64,000 nucleotides of DNA from Lautropia mirabilis. Its GTDB lineage: Bacteria > Pseudomonadota > Gammaproteobacteria > Burkholderiales > Burkholderiaceae_E. Positions 39,742-48,318 of this stretch are shown one piece after another. Where the stretch lies: positions 134,001-198,000 of the forward strand of contig NZ_LR134378.1 of the NCBI RefSeq assembly GCF_900637555.1, written 5' to 3'. Under the pieces are notes generated by a model. It was not told the origin of the DNA, ran no database searches, and was given only the letters and a program-made list of their open reading frames with translations. Numbering within the stretch: the first letter of the stretch is position 1; every line of letters starts with the position of its first letter. The position numbers were made by a program, and so were the translations under genes.

Positions 39742-40356
39742 TCAGCTCTTGGCGCCCTTGGCCACCTGGGCGTTCTTGGCCGCCAGGTTCTTGATCAGCC
39801 CGTCCAGACCGCCGGCCGAGATTTCCTGACCGAACTGGTTGCGGTAGGTCTGCACCAGCCACACGCCCAGCACGTTCACGTCATAGATGCGCCAGTCGTC
39901 GCCGTGCTTCTCCAGACGGTAGTCCAGCTGGATGGGATCGCCACCGGGCTGCACCACCTGGCTGCGCACCACCACGTCCTTCTGGTCGGCCTCGCCACGG
40001 AACGGGCGCATCTGGATCTTCTGGTCCTTGACGGTGGCGAAAGCGTTCGCATACGTGCGGATCAGCAGCGTGCGGAACTCCTTCATGATGGCTTCCTTCT
40101 GGGCCGGAGTGGCCTGACGCCACGGACGCCCCACGGTCAGTGCCGTCATGCGCTCGAAGTTGACGTGCGGCATCAGCTTCTGGTCCACCAGCTGCGAAAT
40201 GCGGCCGATGTCACCCTGCTTCATCTGCGCGTCATTGCGCACCTCGGTCAGCACCTCGTTGGAGAGTTTCTCCACGAAGTCGTTCGGCACCGTCTGCGCC
40301 CAGACCGCACCCGCCAGGAACAGGCCCGAGACCAGCGAAATCAGTTTCAGTTTCAT
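39742..40356 (-). CDS. mlaC: periplasmic phospholipid-binding protein MlaC
   Basis: MlaC shuttles phospholipid between the outer-membrane MlaA complex and the inner-membrane MlaFEDB complex. The 204-residue precursor has a signal peptide (MKLKLISLVSGLFLAGAVWA, cleavage before Gln21). The mature part has LMPHVNFERMTALTVGRPWRQA and DYRLEKHGDDWRIYDVNVLGVWL, typical of the family. ATG 40356 follows AAAGGA. Confidence 0.95.
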   Translation of the reverse strand: MKLKLISLVSGLFLAGAVWAQTVPNDFVEKLSNEVLTEVRNDAQMKQGDIGRISQLVDQKLMPHVNFERMTALTVGRPWRQATPAQKEAIMKEFRTLLIRTYANAFATVKDQKIQMRPFRGEADQKDVVVRSQVVQPGGDPIQLDYRLEKHGDDWRIYDVNVLGVWLVQTYRNQFGQEISAGGLDGLIKNLAAKNAQVAKGAKS

Positions 40357-40518
40357 GAGAAATCCTTTCTTGGAAAGATCGGGGGCACCTGCATGGCCCC
40401 GCCAATCAATGTTCATCGAAACCCCGGCCCCGACGGCCTGCCCGCCTCACGGGCAAGGGGCCGTCCGGTCGGAGCGGAGCCAGTGTCCATCAACGGTCAC
40501 CGGCCTTGCCGGGTGCAC

Positions 40519-41682
40519 TCAGGAGCCGCTGCCGGCTGCCTTGCCAGCCTTCTTCTTCGTGACTTCCTTCACCTTGTCGACCACATCAGACGCCTTGTCC
40601 GAAACATCGGAAGCCGCATCAGACGCCTTGTCGGCCGCGCTCTGGGCGGATGCGTCATCGGCGGCGCCGCTGTCCGATTCATCCTGCGTCGGATCGTCGG
40701 CATAGGGGTCGTCCGCATACGGGTCATCACCGTAGGGATCGGCCGCATCGTCCTCATCCGGCGGATCGCCGTCATACACCTGGTTGCGACGGCGGGCCAG
40801 CCAGCCATCACGCATCAGCGTGTACTTGTCCAGCGCCGCATCGTTGAGCGCTCCCTCGGCATCCAGCAGGCTGGCGCGGGTGTGGACCTTGTCCACCGTC
40901 CACAGCGACCACTTCAATGCATCGTGACCGTCCTGCCACATGTAGGGCTGCCCGTAGGTATCCACCGGGCGGCTGGCGGCGTCACGAATGGTGGACGGCC
41001 CCAGCAGCGGGATCACGAAATACGGTCCCGAGGGCACACCCCACCAGCCCAGCGTCTGGCCGAAGTCCTCGTTGTGCTTCTCCAGCCCCATCTCGGTGGC
41101 CACGTCCGCAAAGCCCAGGAAGCCCAGCGTGGAGTTGACGAAGAAGCGCGCCGTATCGGATGCGGCTGCCTTGCCCTTGCCCTGCAACAGGTTGTTGAAG
41201 CCCGTCCACAGGTCGCCCAGGTTCGAGAAGAAGTTGCCCACGACGAACTGCACCGGCTTGGGCGTGATGAAGCGGTACGCCTTGGCCACCGGCTTGAGCG
41301 CGTACTGGTCGGCCCGCTCGTTGAAGGCAAACATCACCCGGTTGTAGGCCTGCAGCGGATCCTTCGGATCATAGGTGGTCAGGTGCGAAAGCTTCACGCC
41401 GCCCGTCACGTTGTCCACCGACAGATCGGTCGGCACACCCGCCGCCTTCAGCGCATCGCCGGCAGCGGACGTGGCCGCGTCGGTGGCAGCGGAGGTGGCT
41501 GCAGATGCCGAGGCAGCCGAAGACGCCGCGTCCTTGCCGGCCGCAGCACCCGTACCGGCGGCATCGCCACCGTTCGTACCCGAGACCGATGCGCAGCCTG
41601 CCTGGCTCAGCGCCAGCGCCACGCCGGCCAGCCGCAGATGCACGGGTGCCATCATGCCGTCCGGCCGCGTCTCACCCGTCAT
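40519..41682 (-). CDS. mlaA: outer-membrane lipoprotein MlaA (VacJ) with long tails
   Basis: MlaA removes misplaced phospholipid from the outer leaflet of the outer membrane. The lipobox is LSQAGC with Cys30. A low-complexity Ala/Ser/Thr-rich stretch precedes the VacJ core (DPLQAYNRVMFAFNERAD, NFFSNLGDLWTGFNNLLQGK, GFLGFADVATEMGL, GPYFVIPLLGPST). After the core, residues about 305-387 hold reiterated DDPYADDPYADD units and a Lys/Ala/Asp heptad-like tail. At 387 residues it is well beyond the usual 230-260. ATG overlaps the mlaD stop by 4 nt. Confidence 0.95.
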   Translation of the reverse strand: MTGETRPDGMMAPVHLRLAGVALALSQAGCASVSGTNGGDAAGTGAAAGKDAASSAASASAATSAATDAATSAAGDALKAAGVPTDLSVDNVTGGVKLSHLTTYDPKDPLQAYNRVMFAFNERADQYALKPVAKAYRFITPKPVQFVVGNFFSNLGDLWTGFNNLLQGKGKAAASDTARFFVNSTLGFLGFADVATEMGLEKHNEDFGQTLGWWGVPSGPYFVIPLLGPSTIRDAASRPVDTYGQPYMWQDGHDALKWSLWTVDKVHTRASLLDAEGALNDAALDKYTLMRDGWLARRRNQVYDGDPPDEDDAADPYGDDPYADDPYADDPTQDESDSGAADDASAQSAADKASDAASDVSDKASDVVDKVKEVTKKKAGKAAGSGS

Positions 41683-42170
41683 TGCGCACCCCCTTCCCCT
41701 TTCTCCTGGCCCTTGCCGGCCTGGCCATACAGGAACTGGCTGATCAGGTTCTCCAGCACGATGGCCGACTGGGTCATCTCGATCTTGCCGCCGTCTTCCA
41801 GCTCCTCGGTGTCGGCGCCCGGTTCCATGCCCAGGTACTGCTCACCCAGCAGGCCGGCCGTCATGATCTTCAGCGAGGAATCCTTGGGGAAGTGATAGCG
41901 CGGGTCCATGCGCAGGATCACCTTGGCCTGGTAGGTCTGCGGATCCAGTGTGATGTCGGTCACGCGGCCGACCACCACGCCGGCGCTGCGCACGGCCGCC
42001 TTGGCCTTCAGACCACCGATGTTGTCGAAGTTGGCTTCCAGCTCATAGCCACCGCGGATGTTGGTGGAGTTGGGATCGGAAGCGCGCACGGCCAGGAAGA
42101 CCAGCGCCAGGATGCCCGCCAGCACGAAGCAGCCCACCAGCGCGTCCATTGATTTGCGTTGCATTGCCAT
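41679..42170 (-). CDS. mlaD: MCE-domain lipid transport protein MlaD
   Basis: MlaD is the inner-membrane-anchored, periplasmic MCE ring protein that carries phospholipid in the MlaFEDB complex. One membrane helix (VGCFVLAGILALVFLAV) is followed by the MCE domain at about residues 38-118 (GLKAKAAVRSAGVVVGRVTDI, GLLGEQYLGMEPG). Length is 163 residues. A second in-frame ATG two codons later is also possible. Confidence 0.95.
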   Translation of the reverse strand: MAMQRKSMDALVGCFVLAGILALVFLAVRASDPNSTNIRGGYELEANFDNIGGLKAKAAVRSAGVVVGRVTDITLDPQTYQAKVILRMDPRYHFPKDSSLKIMTAGLLGEQYLGMEPGADTEELEDGGKIEMTQSAIVLENLISQFLYGQAGKGQEKGEGGAQ

Positions 42171-42189
42171 CGAAGTAACCTGTCTTGGA

Positions 42190-42972
42190 TCACAGACCGC
42201 CGAACATCAGCGCGGTCATCAGCACGTCACTGGCCAGCACGGCCAGCGAGGAAATCACCACGGTGGTGGTGGTGGCGCGGGCCACACCTTCGGGCGTCGC
42301 GTCGGATTCATGGCCGACAACCAGCGCAATGAAACCGCAGAGCAGCGCGAACACGAAGCTCTTGATCACGCCGTTCAGCACATCCGCCCGGAAACTGACA
42401 CCGCCCTGCATCTGGGACCAGAACGAGCCGGGATCAACCCCGATCATCTGCACCCCGACGACCCAGGCACCCACAATGCCCACGGCCGAAAAGAGCAGCG
42501 CCAGCAGCGGCAGCGCGATCATCACGGCCATGAAGCGCGGCGCCAGCACCCGTTTCATCGGGTCCACGCCCATCATCTCCATGGCGATGAGCTGCTCGCC
42601 GCTCTTCATGAGGCCGATACCCGCCGTGATGGACGTGCAGGCGCGGCCGGCAAACAGCAGCGCCGATACCACCGGTCCCAGCTCGCGCAGCAGCGACAGC
42701 GCCACCAGCAGGCCCAGCGAGGACTCGGCGCCGTAGCGCTCCAGGTTGTAGTAGCCCTGCAGCCCCAGCACGAAGCCCACGAACAGGCCCGAGATGAGGA
42801 TGATGGACAGCGAGCGGTTGCCCACGAAGTAGACCTGCTCGCTGATGAGGCGGGGCCGCTTGAGCGAGAGCAGCGATGCCCACAGCAGCTGCATGAGGAA
42901 ACGCCCGGCAAAGCCCAGGTCGTTGATGACGTGGCGTGCCCAGCGCCCCAGTCGAGCCAGCATGCCGATCAT
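42190..42972 (-). CDS. mlaE: phospholipid ABC transporter permease MlaE
   Basis: MlaE is the permease of the MlaFEDB complex. It is a 260-residue protein with about five helices and the family segments ISGLFVGFVLGLQGYYNLERYG, ELGPVVSALLFAGRACTSITAGIGLMK (written in two motifs: ELGPVVSALLFAGR and SITAGIGLMK) and MGVDPMKRVLAPRFMA. It overlaps mlaF by 4 nt and precedes mlaD by 19 nt. Confidence 0.96.
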   Translation of the reverse strand: MIGMLARLGRWARHVINDLGFAGRFLMQLLWASLLSLKRPRLISEQVYFVGNRSLSIILISGLFVGFVLGLQGYYNLERYGAESSLGLLVALSLLRELGPVVSALLFAGRACTSITAGIGLMKSGEQLIAMEMMGVDPMKRVLAPRFMAVMIALPLLALLFSAVGIVGAWVVGVQMIGVDPGSFWSQMQGGVSFRADVLNGVIKSFVFALLCGFIALVVGHESDATPEGVARATTTTVVISSLAVLASDVLMTALMFGGL

Positions 42973-43769
42973 AGTCCGAGCTCCTTCTCGATGGGGCCGG
43001 CCGGATAGTGGAAGGCCACGGGGCCGTCCCGGCGACCATTCAGGAACTGCACCACCTGCGGATCGGTGGAAGCACGCAGCTCGTCGGGCGTGCCCTGGGC
43101 AATGATCCGGCCGCGGCTCATCACATAGGCGTAGTCGACGATCTCGAAGGTTTCCTGCACGTCGTGCGTGACCAGGATGCTGGTGGCGTTGAGCGCCTCG
43201 TTCAGCGTGCGGATCAGGTGGGCAATGGTGCCCAGCGAGATCGGATCCAGCCCGGCAAACGGCTCGTCATACATCAGCAGCGGCGGATCCAGCGCCACCG
43301 AGCGGGCCAGCGCCACCCGGCGCGCCATGCCGCCAGAAATCTCCGAAGGCATCAGGTGCGCCGCACCACGCAGACCCACGGCGTGCAGCTTCATCAGCAC
43401 CAGGTCGCGGATCATCGATTCGGGCAGATCGGTCTGCTCGCGCAGCGGGAAGGCCACGTTGTCGAAGATGCTGAGATCGGTGAACAGCGCGCCGAACTGG
43501 AACAGCATGCCCATGTTGCGACGCATCCGGTAGAGCTCCCGCTTGGACAGGCTGTGGACATCCACGCCATTGAGCAGGACGCGGCCTTTCTGCGGGCGTT
43601 CCTGGGCGCCAATGAGGCGCAGCACCGTGGTCTTGCCAGACCCCGAGCCACCCATCAGGGCCACCACCGACCCGCGCTTGAACGACATCGAGATGTCGTT
43701 CAGGATCAGTCGATCGCGTGTATAGCCAAAGCTCAGCGATTCGATGGACAGAAGGGTATCTTTATCCAA
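42969..43769 (-). CDS. mlaF: phospholipid ABC transporter ATPase MlaF
   Basis: MlaF drives the Mla system. Walker A is GGSGSGKTT, the signature ISGGMARRVALARS and Walker B LLMYDEPFAGLDP. I propose TTG at 43769 as the start (LDKDTLLSIESLSFGY), because AGGA lies 5-6 nt upstream and this gives 266 residues, the normal size. An ATG at 43862 would add 31 residues without family similarity. It is the first gene of the minus-strand block. Confidence 0.93.
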   Translation of the reverse strand: MDKDTLLSIESLSFGYTRDRLILNDISMSFKRGSVVALMGGSGSGKTTVLRLIGAQERPQKGRVLLNGVDVHSLSKRELYRMRRNMGMLFQFGALFTDLSIFDNVAFPLREQTDLPESMIRDLVLMKLHAVGLRGAAHLMPSEISGGMARRVALARSVALDPPLLMYDEPFAGLDPISLGTIAHLIRTLNEALNATSILVTHDVQETFEIVDYAYVMSRGRIIAQGTPDELRASTDPQVVQFLNGRRDGPVAFHYPAGPIEKELGL

Positions 43770-44252
43770 GTCAATCCTGTCAGGGGAAGAGGCAGCTGGC
43801 AAGCTAACACGAAAAAACCCCGCCAACCGCAAAAACACACATTCGGGCGCCCGATTCGCCATTCATTGATGCTGAATCGCCCCTCTGTCGGGGAGCGCCC
43901 CGCGCTCATTTGCGCCGCCTGCAACAGGGCCGCCCCCTGCATCTGCGTCGCTCTTAATGAACGGCGGGTCAGTATAACCCAGATGCCCCATCCTGCGACA
44001 CCCTTCCCCACCTTCCAGCCCCCCGTTCCTGCCACACACTCCGCAAGAACGTCACGGCGGTGCGGCCGCACGGGGCGCTCTTGACGGCACATGCCCCACA
44101 CAGCATCGGCGGCCCGCCCCTGACGCTGCACGTTGCCATATGCCGCACATGGAATCGCACCGCCGCCGCCAGACCCCAAACGTCACCACTCGCTCTATAC
44201 TGAAAGCCAACTGTCGGTAGCTCCATCACCCGTTTCATTTCCCTGTCCGCGC
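43770..44252. other. divergent intergenic region mlaF / kdsD
   Basis: A 483-nt region between the mla and KDO/lpt operons with no convincing gene. Candidate -10 boxes face both ways: TATACT on the minus strand at 43971-43976 for mla, within the interrupted palindrome GGGT-N7-ACCC, and TATACT on the plus strand at 44196-44201 for kdsD. Neither has a good -35 box. Both outgoing operons serve the outer membrane. Confidence 0.45.
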
Positions 44253-45251
44253 ATGACTTCCCTGCATCCCGCCCAGATCGACGACAACGCCCTGCTCGAC
44301 CGCGCCCGCCAGGTGCTGGCCATCGAGGCCGATGCGGTGCAGCACCTGCGCGATACGCTGGACGAGGGTTTCTGCCGTGCCTGTCGCCAGGTGCTGGCCT
44401 GCCAGGGGCGCGTCATCGTCAGCGGCATGGGCAAGTCAGGGCACATCGCCCGCAAGATCGCCGCCACGCTGGCCTCCACCGGCACACCGGCCTTCTTCGT
44501 GCACCCGGCCGAGGCCAGCCACGGCGATCTGGGCATGGTCACGGCACAGGACGTGTTCATCGCACTGTCCAATTCCGGTCGCACCGACGAGCTGATGACC
44601 ATCGTGCCGCAGGTCAAGCGCGTGGGGGCAGCCCTCATCGCCCTGACAGGTGATGCCGAATCGCCGCTGGCCCAGTACGCCGACATCCACCTGTATGCCG
44701 GCGCGCAGAAGGAAGCCTGTCCGCTGAACCTGGCCCCCACCGCCAGCACCACCGCCGCCCTGGCCCTGGGCGATGCGCTGGCCGTGGCCCTGCTGGAGGC
44801 ACGCGGCTTCGGCAGCGAGGACTTTGCCCGCTCGCACCCCGGTGGCGCGCTGGGCCGCCGGCTGCTCACCCACGTCTCGGACATCATGCGTCAGGGCGAT
44901 GAGCTGCCCACCTGCCGGCCGCAGACACTGTTCACCGACGCGCTGCTGGAGATCAGCCACAAGCGCATGGGGATGGTTGCGGTGCTGGATGACGAGAACC
45001 GTGTGGCCGGCATCTTCACCGACGGCGATCTGCGCCGGGTGTTCAGCGGCAGCCAGCCTGACCTGACCCGCCTCACCATCGGCGAGGTCATGACCGCCAA
45101 CCCGATCACCATCGGGGCCGAGGCGCTGGCCGTGGAGGCCGTGCGCATCATGGAATCACGTCGCATCACCCAGATCCTGGTCACCGACCGGCAGCGCCAC
45201 CTGGTGGGCGCGCTGCATTTCCACGATCTGCTGGCCGCCAAGGTGGTGTGA
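44253..45251 (+). CDS. kdsD: D-arabinose 5-phosphate isomerase
   Basis: KdsD converts ribulose 5-phosphate to arabinose 5-phosphate, the first step of KDO synthesis for LPS. The SIS domain (about 40-170) shows GRVIVSGMGKSGHIARKIAATLAST and HGDLGMV; two CBS domains follow (about 205-330). Length is 332 from ATG 44253; 40 in-frame upstream residues are not family-like. It is followed by kdsC 27 nt later. Confidence 0.95.
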   Translation: MTSLHPAQIDDNALLDRARQVLAIEADAVQHLRDTLDEGFCRACRQVLACQGRVIVSGMGKSGHIARKIAATLASTGTPAFFVHPAEASHGDLGMVTAQDVFIALSNSGRTDELMTIVPQVKRVGAALIALTGDAESPLAQYADIHLYAGAQKEACPLNLAPTASTTAALALGDALAVALLEARGFGSEDFARSHPGGALGRRLLTHVSDIMRQGDELPTCRPQTLFTDALLEISHKRMGMVAVLDDENRVAGIFTDGDLRRVFSGSQPDLTRLTIGEVMTANPITIGAEALAVEAVRIMESRRITQILVTDRQRHLVGALHFHDLLAAKVV

Positions 45252-45278
45252 GCCCATCCCCCTCTGAAGGAGAGCGCT

Positions 45279-45827
45279 ATGGACCTACTCGCCGCTGCCC
45301 GGCAGGTACGCCTGCTGGCCATGGACATCGACGGCACCCTCACCGACGGCAGCATCTGGATCGGTCCGCAGGGTGAATGCGCCAAGCGCTTCTCGGTGCG
45401 TGACGGCTTCGGCATCAAGCTGCTGCAGAAGGCCGGCATCGAGCTGGCCATCATCACCGGCCGCCGCTCCGAGATCGTGGCCCGACGCGCCGAGGAACTG
45501 GGTATCCAGCACGTCTTCCAGGACGTGCCCGACAAGCTGGTCGTGCTGAAGGAACTGGGCGCCCGGCTGGGCATCGGCCTGCAGGAAATGGCCTTCATCG
45601 GCGACGACTGGCCCGACCTGGCCGCCATGCAGGCCTGTGTGCTGCCGGCGGCGCCCGCCGACGCCGTGCCCGAGGTGCTGGCCGTTGCCCGCTGGGTGGC
45701 CCCGTCCCGTGCCGGCAACGGCGCCCTGCGCGAGCTGGCCGATTTCCTGCTGGCCAGCCGTGGCGAGCGCGACGGACTTCTGGCCCGCTACCGGCTGGCC
45801 CCCGCCCGGCCCGATGCGACGGCATGA
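45279..45827 (+). CDS. kdsC: KDO 8-phosphate phosphatase
   Basis: KdsC removes phosphate from KDO 8-phosphate. It is a HAD phosphatase of the capless tetrameric type with nucleophile Asp16 and Asp18 in MDIDGTLTDG, AIITGRRSEIV as motif II region and FIGDDWPDL as motif IV. Length is 182 residues. AAGGAGAGC precedes the ATG. Confidence 0.95.
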   Translation: MDLLAAARQVRLLAMDIDGTLTDGSIWIGPQGECAKRFSVRDGFGIKLLQKAGIELAIITGRRSEIVARRAEELGIQHVFQDVPDKLVVLKELGARLGIGLQEMAFIGDDWPDLAAMQACVLPAAPADAVPEVLAVARWVAPSRAGNGALRELADFLLASRGERDGLLARYRLAPARPDATA

Positions 45828-45921
45828 TCCTTCTCCTTCCCTGAACCTGCCGCATCGCCTGTCCTGACGGCCCGCCGGGCCGTCCCCATGAATCCACCGT
45901 CCCGCCTGTACTGCCCGCTTC

Positions 45922-46530
45922 ATGAGCCCACGCCTCTTCGACCGCCTGGCCGCCGCCGCTTCGGTGCTGATCCTCATCGGCCTGGGCATGGTCAGCTACT
46001 ACTTCGCCAAGAAGGCCGAGCAGAACCATGGCGCCCCCGCCGTCGAAGGACGGCCCGACCCCGACTTCTTCGTCGAGCAGATGACGCTGATGCGCGCCGA
46101 CGCCAACGGCAACCCCTCGGTGCGGGTCGAGGCCGACCACATGCTGCACTACCCGCTGGACCAGCGGATGGCCTTCACCCGGCCCCGCATCATCTCGCTG
46201 GATGAGACCCAGCCGCTCACCACCATCACCTCCCGCAAGGGGTCGGCCCCGGACAGCGGCGACTACGCCGACCTGCAGGAGGACGTGCGGGTGCTGCGCA
46301 CGGCCACGGCCGATGCGCCTCCCATGCAGCTGACCACCGAAACCGCCCGCGTGGACATGGTGCACAACCTCATCTCCACCGCCGCCCCGGTGCAGATGCA
46401 GGCCGGCGACAACCGGCTGGAGGGCGTGGGCATGGAAATCCGCGACCAGGATCACCAGCTTGAGCTGAAGAGCCGGGTACGCGGTCATTTCCCCGCCACC
46501 ACACGCGGCGATGACACCAAAACCCGCTAA
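45922..46530 (+). CDS. lptC: LPS export protein LptC
   Basis: LptC is the bitopic inner-membrane protein that receives LPS from LptBFG and passes it to LptA. An N-terminal membrane helix (AAASVLILIGLGMVSYYFA) is followed by a periplasmic beta-jellyroll (FFVEQMTLMRADANGNPSV, LTTETARVDMVHNLISTAAPVQM). Length is 202 residues. Position between kdsC and lptA confirms identity. Confidence 0.93.
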   Translation: MSPRLFDRLAAAASVLILIGLGMVSYYFAKKAEQNHGAPAVEGRPDPDFFVEQMTLMRADANGNPSVRVEADHMLHYPLDQRMAFTRPRIISLDETQPLTTITSRKGSAPDSGDYADLQEDVRVLRTATADAPPMQLTTETARVDMVHNLISTAAPVQMQAGDNRLEGVGMEIRDQDHQLELKSRVRGHFPATTRGDDTKTR

Positions 46531-46666
46531 ACTTGCAGGATCACCCTGGGAGCCTGGGCAGTAGAAAACCCGCACGCTGCAAACCGACCCTGGCGGCACA
46601 GGCCGTCGGCCGCTGCCCGGCCTGCGCCCCACTGCCCGCCCTTTCTGGATTCCGATCGAGACCCGC

Positions 46667-47326
46667 ATGATCCCCGCCCGTCCGCTGTCCGGCCACCCGT
46701 CCCTTCTGCCCCTGGCGCTGGCCCTGTCGGCCCTGCTGCTTGCCCCCGCCGCCCACGCCGAGAAAGCCGACCGCGACAAGCCGATCAACATCGAATCCAA
46801 CCGGCTGGAATACAACGACGCCACCAAGGTCTCCACCTTCATCGGCAACGTCGTGCTCACCAAGGGCACCATCCGCATCACGGGCGACCGGATGGTGCTC
46901 ACCCAGGTGGGCCGCAACGCGCAGACAGCCCGGGTCAACGGCAATCAGGCCAGCTTCCGTCAGAAGCGTGACGGCATGGAGCAGTACATCCACGGGGTGG
47001 CCGACCAGATCTTCTACGACACCCGCACCGAGCAGGTCACGCTCACCGGCCGCGCACGGCTGCAGCGCCAGAACTGCAACCAGCCGGTTGACGAGATCAC
47101 CGGCGGCCACATCGTCTACAGCGCCAGCACCGAGACCTTCTCGGTGGACGGCCAGCAGCGCGGCGAACGCCCGGGGCGCGTGCGCATCGTCATCCAGCCC
47201 CAGAGCACCCAGGAAGGCGGAAAGGCCGCCAACCAGCCCTGCAAGCCCGGCTCGCCCCTGCCCCTGCAGCCCGAGAAGAGCCTGTCCAGGCCCACCCCTG
47301 CCCAGCCGACCTCCCGGAAACCCTGA
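46667..47326 (+). CDS. lptA: LPS transport periplasmic protein LptA
   Basis: LptA forms the periplasmic bridge for LPS. A signal peptide is cleaved about after AAHA at residue 31. The OstA-like fold includes PINIESNRLEYNDATKVSTF, GNVVLTKGTIRITGDRMVL and a C-terminal Pro/Ser/Lys-rich tail. Length is 219 residues. lptB starts 15 nt later. Confidence 0.93.
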   Translation: MIPARPLSGHPSLLPLALALSALLLAPAAHAEKADRDKPINIESNRLEYNDATKVSTFIGNVVLTKGTIRITGDRMVLTQVGRNAQTARVNGNQASFRQKRDGMEQYIHGVADQIFYDTRTEQVTLTGRARLQRQNCNQPVDEITGGHIVYSASTETFSVDGQQRGERPGRVRIVIQPQSTQEGGKAANQPCKPGSPLPLQPEKSLSRPTPAQPTSRKP

Positions 47327-47341
47327 TCCGCATTTCGACCG

Positions 47342-48115
47342 ATGAGCGACATCCTGCACCACGAGCACGAACCCATCAGCCGCCTGAAGGCCGAGCACCT
47401 GATGAAGGCCTACAACGGCCGCGTGGTGGTCAAGGACGTGTCCATGGAAGTCTCCAGCGGCCAGGTGGTGGGGCTTTTGGGCCGTAACGGCGCCGGCAAG
47501 ACCACCTGCTTCTACATGATCGCCGGCCTGGTGGCCACCGACGGCGGCAACATCGTCCTGGACGAGCACTCCATCAGCCACCTGCCCATCCACCGCCGCG
47601 CCCGACTGGGACTGTCCTACCTGCCGCAGGAAGCCTCGGTCTTCCGCAAGCTCAGCGTCGAGGAGAACATCCTGGCCGTGCTGGAGCTGCAGGTGGACAA
47701 GCGTGGCCGCGGCATCAGCCGTGCCGAGCAGAAGGCACGGCTGGAATCGCTGCTGAAGGAGCTGCAGATCGAGCACATCCGCTCCAACACCTCCATCTCG
47801 CTGTCCGGTGGCGAGCGCCGGCGGGTGGAGATCGCGCGGGCGCTGGCCAGCTCACCCCGCTTCATCCTGCTGGATGAGCCCTTCGCCGGCGTCGACCCCA
47901 TCGCCGTCATCGAGATCCAGCGCATCGTCAACCTGCTGAAGAACCGGCGCATCGGCGTGCTCATCACCGACCACAACGTCCGCGAGACGCTGGGCATCTG
48001 CGACCGCGCCTACATCATCAACGAAGGCGTCGTGCTGGCCTCGGGCAGCCCCGACCAGATCATCCAGGACGAGCGCGTGCGCAAGGCCTACCTGGGCGAA
48101 GACTTCCGGATGTAA
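47342..48115 (+). CDS. lptB: LPS export ABC transporter ATPase LptB
   Basis: LptB powers LPS extraction with LptFG. Walker [10 protein letters not shown] is at residues 47-55, signature [15 protein letters not shown] and Walker [14 protein letters not shown]. Length is 257 residues. The lptB-rpoN order is widespread in proteobacteria. Confidence 0.97.
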   Translation: MSDILHHEHEPISRLKAEHLMKAYNGRVVVKDVSMEVSSGQVVGLLGRNGAGKTTCFYMIAGLVATDGGNIVLDEHSISHLPIHRRARLGLSYLPQEASVFRKLSVEENILAVLELQVDKRGRGISRAEQKARLESLLKELQIEHIRSNTSISLSGGERRRVEIARALASSPRFILLDEPFAGVDPIAVIEIQRIVNLLKNRRIGVLITDHNVRETLGICDRAYIINEGVVLASGSPDQIIQDERVRKAYLGEDFRM

Positions 48116-48318
48116 CCCGCGGCGCACTTGCCGCATGGGTGGGCATGGTGCCCCTTCCACGCGCTGTCGCATCCGCCTCCACGCGCCTGCCGTCGGCCCG
48201 ACGCAGCCGGCATCCGGGAAACCACTGGTCAGCCAGGTGCGCGCAAGCCGGGCATCCGATGGTACAAACGCGGCAGGACCCCACTTGCCCTGCCCTTTCT
48301 GCCGGACCCGATGCCCCG

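Noticed and set aside
43770-43862. Longer MlaF start at 43862
   Set aside because: The extra 31 residues do not look like MlaF, and a TTG with a ribosome site gives the normal length. A longer start cannot be fully excluded.
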